From the NCBI GenBank assembly GCA_029582155.1, contig CM055911.1, positions 20,709,514-20,773,513 of the forward strand: a stretch of DNA of 64,000 nt, in the 5' to 3' direction. How positions within the stretch are numbered: position 1 is the stretch's first letter; each line of letters begins with the position of its first letter. Below are positions 38,901 through 49,643 of the stretch, piece after piece. The notes under the pieces were generated by a model, which was not told the origin of the DNA, searched no databases, and saw nothing but the letters and a program-made list of their open reading frames with translations. A program made the translations under genes and the position numbers. The DNA comes from Panopea generosa. Its lineage: Eukaryota; Mollusca; Bivalvia; Adapedonta; Hiatellidae.

Positions 38901-39005
38901 TACACGCTTTGGCGGATGTATATACCCATATGCATATGCGGGTTCCTCGTTGTCTTTCTCGGAATCCTGCCCTATGTCCTCCAGTGCATAGAGTTTAGCA
39001 TGCAT
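20982..39005 (-). CDS. Five-exon gene for a 245-aa protein of unknown function
   Basis: Exons on the minus strand are 39005-38899, 26298-26056, 22968-22792, 21822-21723 and 21092-20982. Each has GT-AG borders: donors AAA|GTGAGT, CAG|GTGGGT, AAA|GTAAGT and TCA|GTGAAG, and acceptors TTTATTTATAG, TTCATTTAAG, ATTTTCTTTCCAG and TTATTTTTCAG. Phases are 2, 2, 2 and 0 and agree at every junction. An in-frame TAA lies 12 bp upstream of the ATG. The product has no signal peptide or membrane span. Exon 1 is acidic then Tyr-rich (EEPAYAYGYIHPP). Exon 2 has a DDDD run, several Ser-Pro sites and WSRYGYEKIIR. Exon 3 has RVLIPPPRQFLQPCPRT and TPTVKSLPWSM. Exon 4 is Ser/Thr/Pro-rich (RLEPTPTPISRSDSP). Exon 5 ends WLKMKWGRSKTMIH. 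It looks like a partly disordered intracellular protein. I do not recognise the family. More exons could hide in the 12.6-kb first intron. Confidence 0.65.
23253..23334 (+). CDS. Candidate exon of a nested plus-strand gene
   Basis: The acceptor is TTGTTTACAG and the donor GCAG|GTCCAT, phase 0 in and 1 out. It encodes AECSQYNWISHRMTYGMRIY and a short acidic end (PLSDDLA). The end phase matches the next candidate exon at 23655. It has no known motif. It lies in the intron between exons 2 and 3 of the minus-strand gene. Confidence 0.25.
23655..24025 (+). CDS. Candidate exon, long open frame after a good acceptor
   Basis: After AAATTTATTTCAG the phase-1 frame stays open for about 120 codons to TGA 24023-24025. 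It reads as a helical, basic protein (LQITASRNRWLTKLDSYLHK, RPHSLKSLLYRL). The base composition is GC-richer than its flanks up to about 23970. A weak donor at CG|GTTTAT (exon end 23970) would match the phase of 24762. The function is unknown. An ORF of this size could also arise by chance once or so in this window. Confidence 0.28.
24402..24672 (+). mobile_element. tRNA-derived SINE, family A, degenerate
   Basis: The head GACCCGGTTAACTCAGTCGG and a B-box relic (GTGAGTTCTAATTTCCGCC) match the better copy at 57272. The body shares GTCATTGGCATTCGTCTCTCA and ACGCTGATT. A poly-C tract lies nearby at 24210-24227. Confidence 0.7.
24762..24944 (+). CDS. Candidate exon of a nested plus-strand gene
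   Basis: The acceptor is TGTATCTTTTTAAAG and the donor CTATG|GTAACA, phase 2 in and 2 out. The 60 codons contain a cysteine-bearing middle (DYKWITRCCRDGKAGPVRHE) and an end (DFELYALGLTKHVCPFCL). The phase agrees with the exon at 28882, making a Trp codon across the junction. The protein family was not recognised. The CxxC-like HVCPFC could bind metal, which is speculation. Confidence 0.35.
28155..28185. promoter_or_regulatory. GC-rich NRF1-like site
   Basis: TGGTCGCGCGCATGCGTAGT sits in otherwise AT-rich DNA. The core GCGCATGCG resembles the palindromic NRF1 site common in metazoan promoters. It lies 0.7 kb upstream of the plus-strand exon at 28882, so it could mark a promoter, but nothing else supports that. 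Confidence 0.2.
28240..28480 (+). repeat. Element with CTGATGA...CCGAAAGC core
   Basis: CTTCTGATGAAGG, a short loop and GCCGAAAGCTAGC (about 28321-28352) have the same order as the cores at 10368 and 55718, but the flanks are unrelated, so this is another family. GG and CC on either side of the loop can pair. It is likely a fragment of a retroelement end. Confidence 0.4.
28882..29066 (+). CDS. Candidate exon encoding a Pro/Glu/Tyr-rich segment
   Basis: The acceptor is ATGAAATCATTTACAG and the donor GAAA|GTATGA, phase 2 in and 1 out. GC content rises sharply inside these borders and drops after them, the best sign that the exon is real. It encodes FQLLGEGRQPEERMYEDELP, then VESEYLGAPPVLAPPSGPYV and YDLQLGGAKELE. 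The Pro-rich and acidic make-up suggests a linker or cytoplasmic tail. The family was not recognised. It lies in intron 1 of the minus-strand gene. The frame also stays open to TAA at 29188-29190, so it could be a terminal exon. Confidence 0.5.
29190..29425 (+). repeat. Minisatellite, ~62-bp unit, about four copies
   Basis: Each unit runs ACATTAGCTGCCAATGACTG, TATTTATGTACATGT, then ATACTTATGGTTATG, with few differences between copies. Confidence 0.9.
30020..30272 (+). repeat. (GGTA)n-type tetranucleotide tract
   Basis: Imperfect GTAGGTAGGTAG repeats are interspersed with GGTG, AGAT and GGTT variants. The nearby 29426-30019 and 30273-31570 hold no supported gene. A poly-C run lies at 31571-31588, and ORFs around it are shadows. 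Confidence 0.9.
32897..32944. repeat. (TA)n microsatellite preceded by a C-run
   Basis: A run of C at about 32869-32879 and an alternating TA tract just after. A second (TA)n tract is at 34388-34409. The stretch 31590-34440 otherwise shows no gene. Confidence 0.85.
34447..34575 (+). repeat. Short minisatellite, ~45-50 bp unit, about three copies
   Basis: AATGAATCAGAAATAATAAC, ACACTGAACAATCCCC and a short link are repeated with modest drift. The 34576-36195 stretch contains ORFs of 60-104 codons on both strands but no splice or family support. Confidence 0.7.
36196..36442 (+). mobile_element. tRNA-derived SINE, family B, with duplicated head
   Basis: GGTAGAACACCGAATCCA to TTGAGCAATACAC occurs twice about 70 bp apart (from about 36203 and 36273). 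It is followed by a single body (GACTTCGAACATGATTTG, AAGTTGTAATAAATTGTTTC) matching 55960-56045. Plus-strand ORFs across it are shadows. Confidence 0.7.
37295..37365 (-). mobile_element. SINE family C, fragment
   Basis: AGTTTTACTGGTGGAGAAAG and GCGTCCTTCTG match the body of the copies at 53680 and 54835. The tRNA-like head is missing. Sequence from 36443 to 37294 is otherwise featureless. Confidence 0.5.
37582..37638 (+). CDS. Candidate short terminal exon
   Basis: A strong branch/acceptor region (TACTATCAC, then TTTTCCATCTCTGTCTTACAG) precedes GAC GTG TTG. In phase 0 it reads DVLIDARKKSTRTLTQSG and stops at 37636-37638. In phase 1, which would match the donor of 28882-29066, it adds only RVDRRP before a stop at 37602-37604. 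Which gene it serves is unclear. Confidence 0.25.
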   Translation, partial: DVLIDARKKSTRTLTQSG

Positions 39006-42000
39006 TATACCACGTATTTATATTGGAATTATTAAACCATTAAACCACGGCGGTACCACCCACTGATTTACATTGGATAAACATCACTGGACGATGGTGA
39101 TCACCTGGCTGGAAACTTTCACATACTATCATTCACTGATTAATATGTACATAGATACTGTCATTACATATATTGTATTTGAGCTATCTATGGCAATCGG
39201 TAAATAAACCTTAAACTACGCGCAGACAGATAGTATATATATCTATTCAGCAGAAAGAATTAGGTTACCTAGTGGAGTATTGGTCAACGCACAGTTACGG
39301 TACCGTTAAAACCTGTTTTCAGTTGTTTTAAGAAAAAAATAATGATGATACAAATTTGATCGCTTTGTATTAATCCTTTAGATTTGTTTGTAACCTTTAT
39401 TATTATTATTTTTAAATTGATTCAGCATTTTTGTTAATTAAATAAATCTCCCGAAGCACTCTCCTTTTCATGTAATAAACTCAATATGTGTTTGGCAGTC
39501 GGTTGCATCTCCACGAAATGTTTACTGATCATCTATAAAATTATTAAAGAAAGCAACAAAAATAATATAAATCCGTGAAAAAACACACAGAATATTCCTG
39601 AAACATGTGACCGTAAAACATAAAACAAACTTATAAAACTATTGTCAACGCATATTTTATAAACGTAAAATACATAATCCTACTTTTAATCCGTATATTT
39701 TAATCGTGTGACTGAGTTGAAAAAAAAATCACTTGCTGATCCTAAATTAACCGTTTGAACAAGATTTATGTCGTGGCGACTTGAAATGAATGTTTGTTTA
39801 GCCTGATCCTTTACTAAAATATGGTATGCTTTAAGGCTATAATATATTGTTTTCTCTGTATACTTTCTCTTATCTGCTAATCAGTCTATACAAATATATA
39901 CATTAATAACTTTAAAACGCACAAATAGATTCGTGGGGGAAGATCGTTATTTTTGCAATTGTTAGTTTTCTATTTAATTGTATAACCATTTCATTAGCAT
40001 ACTTTCTTTTGTTTCGCTTCACTGAATAATAATAAGTAGTTATATATTTATCATTGTATTATTTGACATACAATAAGTAATTTTCTTTTTTTCAAGTATT
40101 TATTGTCCAAAAAAAGTTACACGCGATATAGTGTATTGACACACACGTGTTTTCGTTTTTACAAAATAAGTTTTAATTACTCTATTATAATAATTATAAG
40201 TATAATAGTGTATTTATTATTTAAATGATTTCTATTTCTGAACGTTAATTAGACGTTTTTTTTTGTGAACAGGTGTTAACTTTGGTATGAAATTCAAGTA
40301 GTGTGCTTCGTAAGACATTTTTATGTTTGAAAATAAAGTGTATTGTTTCGCCTGCCCTTATATTTTAAATCTGTAAGCAATAATCTAAAGTACTTCAAGT
40401 ATTTGAATTTTATAGACGGAGAAACTATTTAAACAAACGTCGTACCAGTTGTAAGATTGACCCCACTCTCTTTGCTTTAAAATGTTTTTGCAAATAGGTA
40501 AATACATTAATATATACATTATATTTGATAATGTCTCGTGTAATGTCGATAACATTACATGAGTGTTCATTTATTCTTGAATTTATTAAACGAGTTTTTG
40601 CCTTGCCTTATATCAACTTTTCTCACGAATTAGATATTCTTATCACATAACTCAGATATCAGGTACATTTGCCATTTATCATTGGAGCATTTCAATAGGA
40701 AGCAAAAACGACCCTGTTTTTAAATAACAAAATACCTGATCCCTTTCTGTATTTAAGTTTCCATCAGTCCTCATTTGATATTACGTTTCAAGTCATTTGG
40801 ATTTCTCAGTAAGTTACCGGGTTGATATAAACAATATAGCATGCGGATAGTACACTCCTGTACAGTTAGTCGTGTGATTAAAGTATTTACAGAAACAAAA
40901 TTTTGACATCTTCCTCTCTAATATTTCAAAGGCATCAACCGATGTTCTCGCTTAAGCTTTGTCCGTCCGTACTGATAAAGATAAACTCAGCACGAAGTTT
41001 TGGTTTAGATATTTTATAATATCATTGAAAATAACAATATTAAGCATATATATTTTGAATATCATTATTTTGTAACATTGCATTTTAATTTCGTGTATTT
41101 TGGAGATATTTAAAAAGTATAATTATATGTTCGTAATATCCGATCTCTACCGTGAGCTAATTTTAATTTCAGGCATAGGGGAAAGCACTTTAATATGGCT
41201 CGTTTTGAATATTTCGGTAACAGTATTACAAGCATTTCAAACATTTGTGCAAATTTGTTTTTTAGATATGAACTTGTTTTTTACTGACACATACAAAAGT
41301 ATTAACCTGATGCGTAACCACATTGGTATTTATTTTGTAATATGTTATCTTCCGATGCAATGCCAATCTCATTTAAATCATATCTCAGGAACGCTTCGCT
41401 GTGAGATCTGACGACGACGCATAGAAGGTCACGTTCAGACGACCTTTCCCCCAGCCAATCAGAGGATTTCTCTCAAAATTTTGAAAGCGAAAACTATTTT
41501 AACCCGAGAAAAATATATATTTAACGTTGATCATGTGCGATTACCATGCGTTTATAATTGTTACGACAAAAACTACATAATGGCTGCGTGCATGTTTTTT
41601 TTATACATGTAAATGAGTTTGAGAAATTAGGGACGATACCGGGACTATTTTTATTGATATTCCAACATACGAAGATCACTATGGCCGAATCTACACCCAC
41701 ATTAAAAGTGACTGTTGAAACGTGTACTCTGATAAGTTGAAATACAGATAGCTACTAATAGCGATAATGGAAATCCATTTATTCTAGAATAAGAAGTCAT
41801 CAGATCTTACATTTAGGAAGGGGCAATTGGTACAATGCTTTACGAAAATCCAATAAAAACTTCTTTTTTCATTATAGCATATTAACTGTTTTGTTTTGTT
41901 TTAAGATTTTTGTTTTTATAGTAGCTAAAAGATAGCATAGTACTTATGAAAGGAGGCGTCAAAGCGCGAAGTATATGTGACTCAATACGACGTTTACGGG

Positions 42001-44920
42001 TAGGATAAGCGCGGACATCCTTATCATTCATGCAAGAAACAATGTTTCCAACCTCTGAAACACTTGGTTTCTGACAGATTACCATTACTCTTAAACACCA
42101 TGTGAACAATTATATGACACTAAAGTACACGACCATTGGTTAACTGCAATCAGATCATCCATAACAAAGGAACTGGCAGCTTCTAGACAGAACTATATAC
42201 ACACCTGACGAGCAATGCTTGAGATATAATTGTAACAGTTATCATTTGCTACTATTTTTCAGAAAACTGAACTCAAACTGCATTCAAATTTAAAACAATC
42301 TTTCTGCAATATGATTACAATCGGTTCGATAGCATCAAAAGCAAGACTGCGTTCTCCCCAAATATATGGAGATACTTATTTGTGAATAACCAAGACATAA
42401 ATGTACAGACCAAACTACGGCGAACACGCTTAGCTACAATGGAAACCATTGACACAATATCAAGGCCTCTGCCAAACCAATAAATTTGGTGTCGACCATG
42501 ACTTATATACTATGGATTTACATGCAACACATCTAGACTGGACGGACAATTAACATACATGAAGTGATAGCTTTATAGATATGTTTACATGAATATCGAA
42601 ATGTATGCAGCTTTAGAATTTAAAAAAATAATATCCAACCTATTCTTGAAGACACTAGTACAAATTCTGAATGCAAACATTCATATGATGCCGAAATCGA
42701 CCAGCCTCCGATACCGACTCGTACGTGGATGTAACCAACTTTATACACAGAAATATACTGACTGATGAGTTTGAAACAGACATTTATATAAACAGATGAA
42801 ATATTATATCAATACAAGTCCGACAACACCGAAACTTGGCATAAACTTATATAACGATGAACAAAATGTTAAGATTATGCAGATCTAGGTGTCCAAAATA
42901 ACTTTTATTATTGCAAAGCTTACTTTAATCGTTACTATAATTTTATTGAGGAATAAGTAAACATCATGTAGAAGAGTGATTAACACTAAATCAGAGACAT
43001 ATATAAGTCACTGCCCAAAAATTTCCAAACAATACATAAAGCTCCGCCTACATTTTGCTTGCATTCTCTTTTATCTAAGAGTGCACTAAACCAGAGACTT
43101 ATATACATGAAAGTCACGGACTGCAAGTATGAAATCAATACGAATAACACTGTCCGCTTTGTGTTTGCCATCATAATAGAGTGCATCGAATAAATAAACG
43201 CAATCGAAAATTTAATCGAAAATAACCACCCATTTGGAAAATGTGTCACTTGTATCAAATACTGTATTAGTGTATTAGTGAAATACCTTTGTTTAAGAAG
43301 CATTGACTTTCATATACTACGTGATGGGAATGGTTTTTATCGTGCTATGATAAATATAACAAACAAAAACGGGACTGAACATCAATTTACGAAACATCGC
43401 AAGCTGAGATCATCCTAAACTAAGGTCCTCATTACTTTAAAGCAGATGATAACTAATTGCACATCAAATGACTACAGAGAATTGAAGGCAGAACAAATAA
43501 TTTCTGATTGGTAAAAGATAACAAACAAGATGGTGAATGTAAATAGATTTGAGGAATGTTTGAAGTTAAGATGTTTAGTAAAACTTTGGCCAAAACGTTA
43601 AATTGTACATAATGTTGATGTTAGCAATCATTTGATTTAGTTCGGTCTGTTCCTGAAGTATTACTCACTGTTAACATGAAAATATACTTTATGACTTCAA
43701 GTCTTTTAGCTGCATCAATAAATCAATTATAAATTATTCAAACAAGTAACTTCATCAAACGCATACAAAAATGTATATTATAAAAAAAAAGAGTCGTATT
43801 ATATATAATTTACCTTTGTTGTTTGGCACTATAACTGGACATTCCTGTCTTTTATTCTAATAACTTCTTAATTGTTACGACCCTCTTCTGAGATAACTGT
43901 CACAGTATCAATTAATATTATATAACACTCCCAGATCATAAAGTACTAACACATTCCAATAAAGCATTCTGGGAATAAGTGTGCATTTGTAATGGCCTGG
44001 TTTCAGAATAAACCCAATCGGCGTTACGGCGCACTTATAGCTAAAATAAACAATTTATCAAGCACGCACATTATTTTACAAAATCACTTGCTAACACATA
44101 AAGTTCAGAATTTTGTCTGTTCTCATGGAAGTCTTATTAAATAGTACAACAGATAAAACGTCTCCTTGTCACATTCCTTTGTTTAACTGTTTTAAATGAA
44201 ATCATGTGATTTAACTGTACATTGTATACAAAAACAAATGTGTAATACAAAACGTTATACTCGATCACATTCCACTCGTTTAATGTTTTTAATACTATTT
44301 AAACAATTAGAAAAGTGTCCCGTTACATGTAATTGATCTCAATATAAAGTTTATGCACATATTTAACTTCATTTTAATTTTATCAACACGTCCCAAGATT
44401 GCGGTTTATCTCACCATCTGTTGCCTGATCTTCATTTTAATTATTGGTACCTTTGAGTCGCCAAAATTAACGTTTAAAGCATTTAACCCCGGTCTTAAAG
44501 TCTCTGGATTTAACGCGTCAGTTTTTGTGAGCGTTCTTTCACGATATCGAATTCACCTTTTATAAACATAAATAAAAATCGATTAAACAAAGATTACGGT
44601 GTTACTGTAACCGATAGGAGAATTAAAAACAAATAAACAGTCAAAGCATGGTCATGCAGGGGGTGAAATATTTGTTAAATATTTTTAAGCGGCTTGGTAG
44701 TGCATTAGCAGAGTGTTGGTCACACACGCACACACACGCACACGTTGTCGATTTAACGATCCAGAGTTCTATTCGATATACTCTCAGAAATAAGACTGTA
44801 TACTTGCTCTATTCGGGCTAGAATGCGATTCTTATCAGTATTGAGCTTACTTCGATATACATTGAAGATACATTTATATGTTGTTTAATTGTGTTTAATT
44901 CTTTTTCAACTTGACACTTT
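39006..44920. other. Gene-poor stretch
   Basis: AT-rich DNA with no gene I can support. It holds the repeat fragment at 42390-42585 and a promoter-like patch at 41400-41720: a CCAAT box in CAGCCAATCAGAG, a TATA-like AAATATATATTTAA, then ATG GCC GAA TCT in a good start context. The open frame after that ATG is only 19 codons. The minus ORF at 42986-43303 (105 codons) has no recognisable content. Confidence 0.5.
42390..42585 (+). repeat. Dispersed repeat, partial copy (right half)
   Basis: It is homologous to 17075-17265 in the same orientation, with shared GACATAAAT, GACACAATATCAAGG and GCAACACATCTAGACTGG blocks. Confidence 0.6.
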
Positions 44921-44927
44921 TCAGGTT

Positions 44928-45360
44928 GTATATGGCACATCCAGTTTTATTGGTGGAGCCATTTTTTTTATAAATGTGGAGTGTGCGGTCCCATGGAAGA
45001 GCACCGAATCATGATCGGAAGGCCCTTGGTTCGATCCTCTGCCTCGGCTTTGTTTGGGGTCCTTGAGCAAGACACTTTTCGGCATATGCTTAGTAGTGGT
45101 TCTGACCAGGAAGACTTTGAGCGTGATTTGTCTAAGTTGTAAGAACCTGTTGCACAATCGTAGTTAAATAAATAAGTTTAAACTATTGGTGGAAGAGGAA
45201 CTCAAAATGAATTTTAGTAGAACCACCATATTTCTGCAAGTTCTCCTGTCACGCTTTCCCACATAACCGAGCTCGACTCGAACCTGTGACATTAGAGGTG
45301 AGAAGTAAGTGATCTTGAGACTGCGTCTTAAACACCACGGAGGACCTTAAATTATTATCA
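44928..45360 (-). mobile_element. SINE family C interrupted by a family B SINE
   Basis: The body (GGCACATCCAGTTTTATTGG) is at 44935-44957. The rest resumes at 45182 and runs through GAACTCAAAATGAATTTTAG and GTAGAACCACCAT to the tRNA-like head near 45290-45355. The 207 bp between belong to a family B SINE. ATTGGTGGA occurs on both sides, consistent with a target-site duplication. Confidence 0.65.
44974..45180 (+). mobile_element. tRNA-derived SINE, family B, nested
   Basis: The head runs GTGGAGTGTGCGGTCCCATG and AGAGCACCGAATC, with B box TTGGTTCGATCCTC. The body has CTTGAGCAAGACACTTTTC, GACCAGGAAGACTTTGAGCG and an AATAAATAAGTTTAAACT tail. It closely matches 55850-56055. Confidence 0.75.
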
Positions 45361-45884
45361 ACACTTAATAACCAACTAGCTAAATACATTGTAATAGAAA
45401 TAGGTGGGTTTATTTATTTGTTGTATATAAATCGGACAGTTAGCAATATTGTCAGTCATAAAACTTGTTTAATTGAGTGATTTTCGACTTCGTCATACAA
45501 ATCATCATACATATTATAAACGACAAAACAGTGTTTGTTTTGTTTTAATCTATTATTATTGAAAAACCCGTTTTTATAATCATTAATAAAACGAAACGGT
45601 AGACTGCTGTCAGTTGAGTGTTCATCTCGTATCTCGACATCCAACCCGAAACTAATACTATCGCCAATCTCATATAGTATTTCAAACATTAAAGCGAAAC
45701 ATATTTGGATACCAATACACGAATAACGAAACTAATGTCTATATGCTCAACTTAACGGTTATGGTCATTGTAATTGGTTCTAATTATATATATATATTTT
45801 TTATTATATACCTTTATATCATCAATTCCATTATACTATATTAATACATCCTATTAATAAATTAACTAGCACGAGTATACGCGT

Positions 45885-46485
45885 TCATGGAACAGCAGTT
45901 GTATATATATATATATGTTTTGGTCAGTTTTTGTAATAGCAGTTGTATACTTATGTTTCGGTCATAGTTCAGTTGATGCTATAAAAACATTAAACGTAGG
46001 TTTTGGTCGATTTATGGAATAGCAGTTGTATACGTAGGTTTGGGTCAGTTTATGGAATAGCAGTTGTAGACGTAGGTTTAGGTCAGTTCAAGTGATAACG
46101 GTTGTATACGTAGGTTTGGGTCAGTTTATGGAAGAGCAGTTGTATACGTAGGTTTGGGTCGATTCATAGAATAGCATTTTTTACGTAGGTTTGGGTCAGT
46201 TTATGTAATAGCAGTTGTATACGTAGGTTTTGATCAGTTTATGTAATAACGGTTGTTTACGTAGGTTTGGATCAGTTTATGGAAGAGCAGTTGTATACGT
46301 ATGATTGGGTCGGTTTATGGAAGAGTTTTTGTATACGTAGGTTTGGGTCAGTTTATGGAATATCACTTTTTACGTAGGTTATATTTCTCTAGTAGCAGTT
46401 GTATACGTAGGTTTATGTAAGTTAACGAACTATCAGTTGTATACGAAGGTTTTGGGTTATTCCAAGGAAGAGCAATTGGTCTTAT
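45885..46485 (+). repeat. Minisatellite, ~38-bp unit, about 14 copies
   Basis: The unit is GTATACGTAGGTTTGGGTCA, then GTTTATGGAATAGCAGTT, clean in the middle and degraded at both ends. The flanks 45361-45884 and 46486-47210 have no supported gene. The plus ORF at 46967 ends in a short CTG-rich patch. Confidence 0.85.
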
Positions 46486-47214
46486 ATATTTCGTAACTTC
46501 GTATTTGTAAATATCTGAATCATTTTTACCTCATAATCAACTGCCGTGTGTTGTTTTTACAACTAGAAACACAAAACTAAATTACATCATAATTAAAGTG
46601 TACACGTTTGATTTAAGCATATGCATTCATACAAATATTTTGATTTCACTGTGTGCAATAATACGGTGTTTTAATCAAAACCCCTTCCAACCACTTCGGT
46701 ATATCTAAAGACATACATAATCTTTGGACGAGGATTGGATTACTTTGTTTGGAAGGATTACCTTACTAAACCATTTTAATTCTATTGAACAAACATGTGA
46801 TTTGCATACACATTACCTGGTCATTGTGCGCTCTGAACAAACGTTCATCACATTAATTACACATGTGTTTTCTTTCTCACAACATTGAACTTTAAAACTA
46901 CCTTAGTCATTGTTTATATATAAAGAGTAACTATATGAATTATCTGGTATTTCCTTCATTGCAGGAATGTGGACGTTGAGTCTAATGATAAAACACCGAA
47001 CCGTGGCCAGTCATGAATTCGTTGACATCATACCATATATTGCCGTTATTTCTACATCCCACCACGAGTTGTTCCATTCCCAACACGTATGCTTCTACTC
47101 CCAACATGTGTTTCCGTTGCTAATACTATTGATGTTACTGCTGTTGTGGCTGCTGCAGTTGATGCTGATGTTGCAATACGTTTAGCCTATATTCATTTAT
47201 ATTAGCGAGATTGC

Positions 47215-47723
47215 AAATTAGTTACAGTAGAAATAGTAGTAGTAGCAGCAGCAGTTTTAGCAGTAGTAGAAGTAGTAGTAATAATAGTAGTAGCAGTAGT
47301 AATAATAGTATTAGTAGTAGTATTAGTAGTAGTAGTAGAAGCAGTAGTTGTAGTAGCAGTAGTAGCAATAGCATAAGAAGAAGTAGTAGTAGTAGTTGTT
47401 GTGGCAGTAGTAGTAGTAGTAGTAGCAGTAATAGTATTAGTAGTAGTAGTAAATGAGTAGTAGGATAAGTAGTAGCAGTAGAAGTAGTAGCAGCAGTAGA
47501 AGTAGTAACAGTAGTAGAAATAGTAGTTGTATTAGTAGGAGTAGCAGGACAAGTAGTAGTAGGATTAGTATTAGGATTGGTAGTAGTAGTAGAAGTAGTA
47601 GTAACAGTAGTAGTAGTAGTAGTATTAGTAGTAGTAGTAGGACTAGTAGAAGTAGTAGCAGTAGTAGTAGTAGTAGCAGTAGAATTTGAAAAAGCAGTAG
47701 TAGAAGTAGTTGTAGAAGTAGTG

Positions 47724-47796
<73 letters not shown>

Positions 47797-48290
47797 TAGT
47801 AGTGGTAGTAGTAGTAGTAGTAGTAGTAATAGTAGTAGTAGTAGTAGCAGAAATAGTAGTAGTAGTAGCAGTAGTAGTAGTAGAAGTAGTAGCAGCAGTA
47901 GGAGTAGTAATGAGGTAACAGTAGCAGTAGTAGTTAGTAGTAGTAATAGGATTAGTCGTTGTAGTAGTAGTGACAGTAAGCAGTAGTAGTAGTCATAGCA
48001 GTAGTAGTAGTAGTAATAGTAGTAATAGCAGAAGTTGTAGTAATAGTAGTAGTAGAAGTAGTAGTAGTTGTAGTAGTAGAAGTAGTAGTAGTAATAGTAG
48101 TAATAGTAGTAGTAGTAATAGCAGAAGTTGTAGTAGTAGTAGTAGTAGTAGTTGTAGTAGTAGTAGTAGTAGTTATAATAGCAATAGTAGAAGTATTAAT
48201 AACAGTAGTAGTAGTATTAGTAGTAGTCATAATAGTAGTAGTAGTAGCAGCAGTTGTTGTACAAGTAGTAGTAGTAGTAGTACGTCTGAC
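47215..48290 (+). repeat. (TAG)n / (AGC)n trinucleotide tract, ~1.1 kb
   Basis: Imperfect AGT repeats with AGC, AGA and ATA variants, including a pure (AGC)n run at about 47757-47782. Poly-Ser, poly-Val and poly-Thr ORFs on both strands are by-products. Confidence 0.97.
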
Positions 48291-48744
48291 AAATATATTT
48301 GTAATATGATATAGTTTTTATACACATAATACATTAAAATCTAGTAAAACTTCAAAACGTGAATATATCGTGTTCATCAACTATCCTGTGAACATAGCCT
48401 TTAACCTTGGATACTTATTGAAAATCCCCGGCTGTCGAAAGGTGAAGAGTACAGGGGAACATATATATTGGCGGTTGTCCCGTCTCATTTTGCTTCTCGT
48501 CGGCTTATCGTATATATGACAGAGAGGCACTCGGAAACTCATAAACGTGGACAACTTGAAGTATGCTATATGTTTGATTATTAATTGGATCCACTTATGC
48601 TGTTTTGATCCTACTTGTCAAGGCTAACACACGATTTACTAGTGAGTAGACGGGACCGGGGAGTGAACAGGTTGACGTAACCTTGAATAAAGGCCAAAAC
48701 TAAAGTCAATAACCCCTGTTCAATATTGAAACAATAAAACCATC

Positions 48745-49200
48745 TAGGTTGAAGACAAGAAGAAAAAGAAGAAGGAAGTAGAAGAAGAAATGAAGCAGAA
48801 AAAGAAGCAGACGAAGAAGAAGGAAAAGAAGAAGAAGAACAATAATAAAACTATTAAAAAAAAGAAGAAGAAGAACGAAAAGAAGAAGAGGAAATAAAAG
48901 AGAATAAAAAGGAAAACAGCAGAAGAAGAAAGAAAAAGAACAAAGAAGAAGGAGAAAATATAAAACAAGAAATATAAAGAAACGAACGAAAAAGATGATA
49001 AGAAAGAAAAAGAAGTAGAAAAAGAAGAAAGAAGAAGTAGGAAAATATAAAAAGAAGAAGAAAAAAAAGTTAAGGAAGCTGAAGAAGATCAAAAAGAAGA
49101 GAGAAGAAGAAAGAAACAGAAGAAAAGGAAGACAAAGAGAAGAGGAAGAAGAATAAGAATAAGACGGAAAAGAAGAAGAATAAGAATAAGAAGAAGAAGC
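48745..49200 (+). repeat. (GAA)n-rich purine tract, ~0.45 kb
   Basis: Almost only A and G on the plus strand (AAGAAGAAGAAGAAC type), with few pyrimidines. The poly-Phe/Leu minus-strand ORFs are artefacts of it. Confidence 0.95.
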
Positions 49201-49550
49201 ACAAACAGTCTTCTATGCTGTCATACACACAAAATATCAAAATAATTTCCTAACTTTATAAAATATAATATCCATGCGTTTATTATTTCATACAATACAT
49301 ACATTTTATAATTTCATAAATAATATATTCGATTAACTGTTAGGTTATGAATGTGTTTTATGATTTAAATTTACAATATGGTCACGGAACGAAAAAAGAA
49401 AGAAACAAGCTAATAGGGATAGTCTACAATTGCTCGTTTACTTTACATAGTCAGTTTGAAAACACTTATACAACTGAACTTTTTCTTCAAACAAACAGTG
49501 TGAACGATGTATCGAATTCTTCTCATTTTTTGCTTCTACCTTCTTTTTTT

Positions 49551-49551
<1 letters not shown>

Positions 49552-49614
<63 letters not shown>

Positions 49615-49643
49615 CCCCCCTCTCTCTCTCTCTCCCTCTCTGT
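49552..49643 (+). repeat. (CT)n dinucleotide tract
   Basis: Near-pure CT repeats with one C-run. ORFs on both strands across it (Leu/Ser and Glu/Arg) are artefacts. The following 49644-50440 is AT-rich and empty. Confidence 0.97.

Noticed and set aside
47211-48314. Poly-Ser, poly-Val and poly-Thr ORFs of 78-114 codons on both strands
   Set aside because: They are translations of the (TAG)n tract in different frames and have no other sequence content.
48706-49092. Phe/Leu-rich minus-strand ORF of 128 codons
   Set aside because: It is the reverse translation of the GAA-rich tract.
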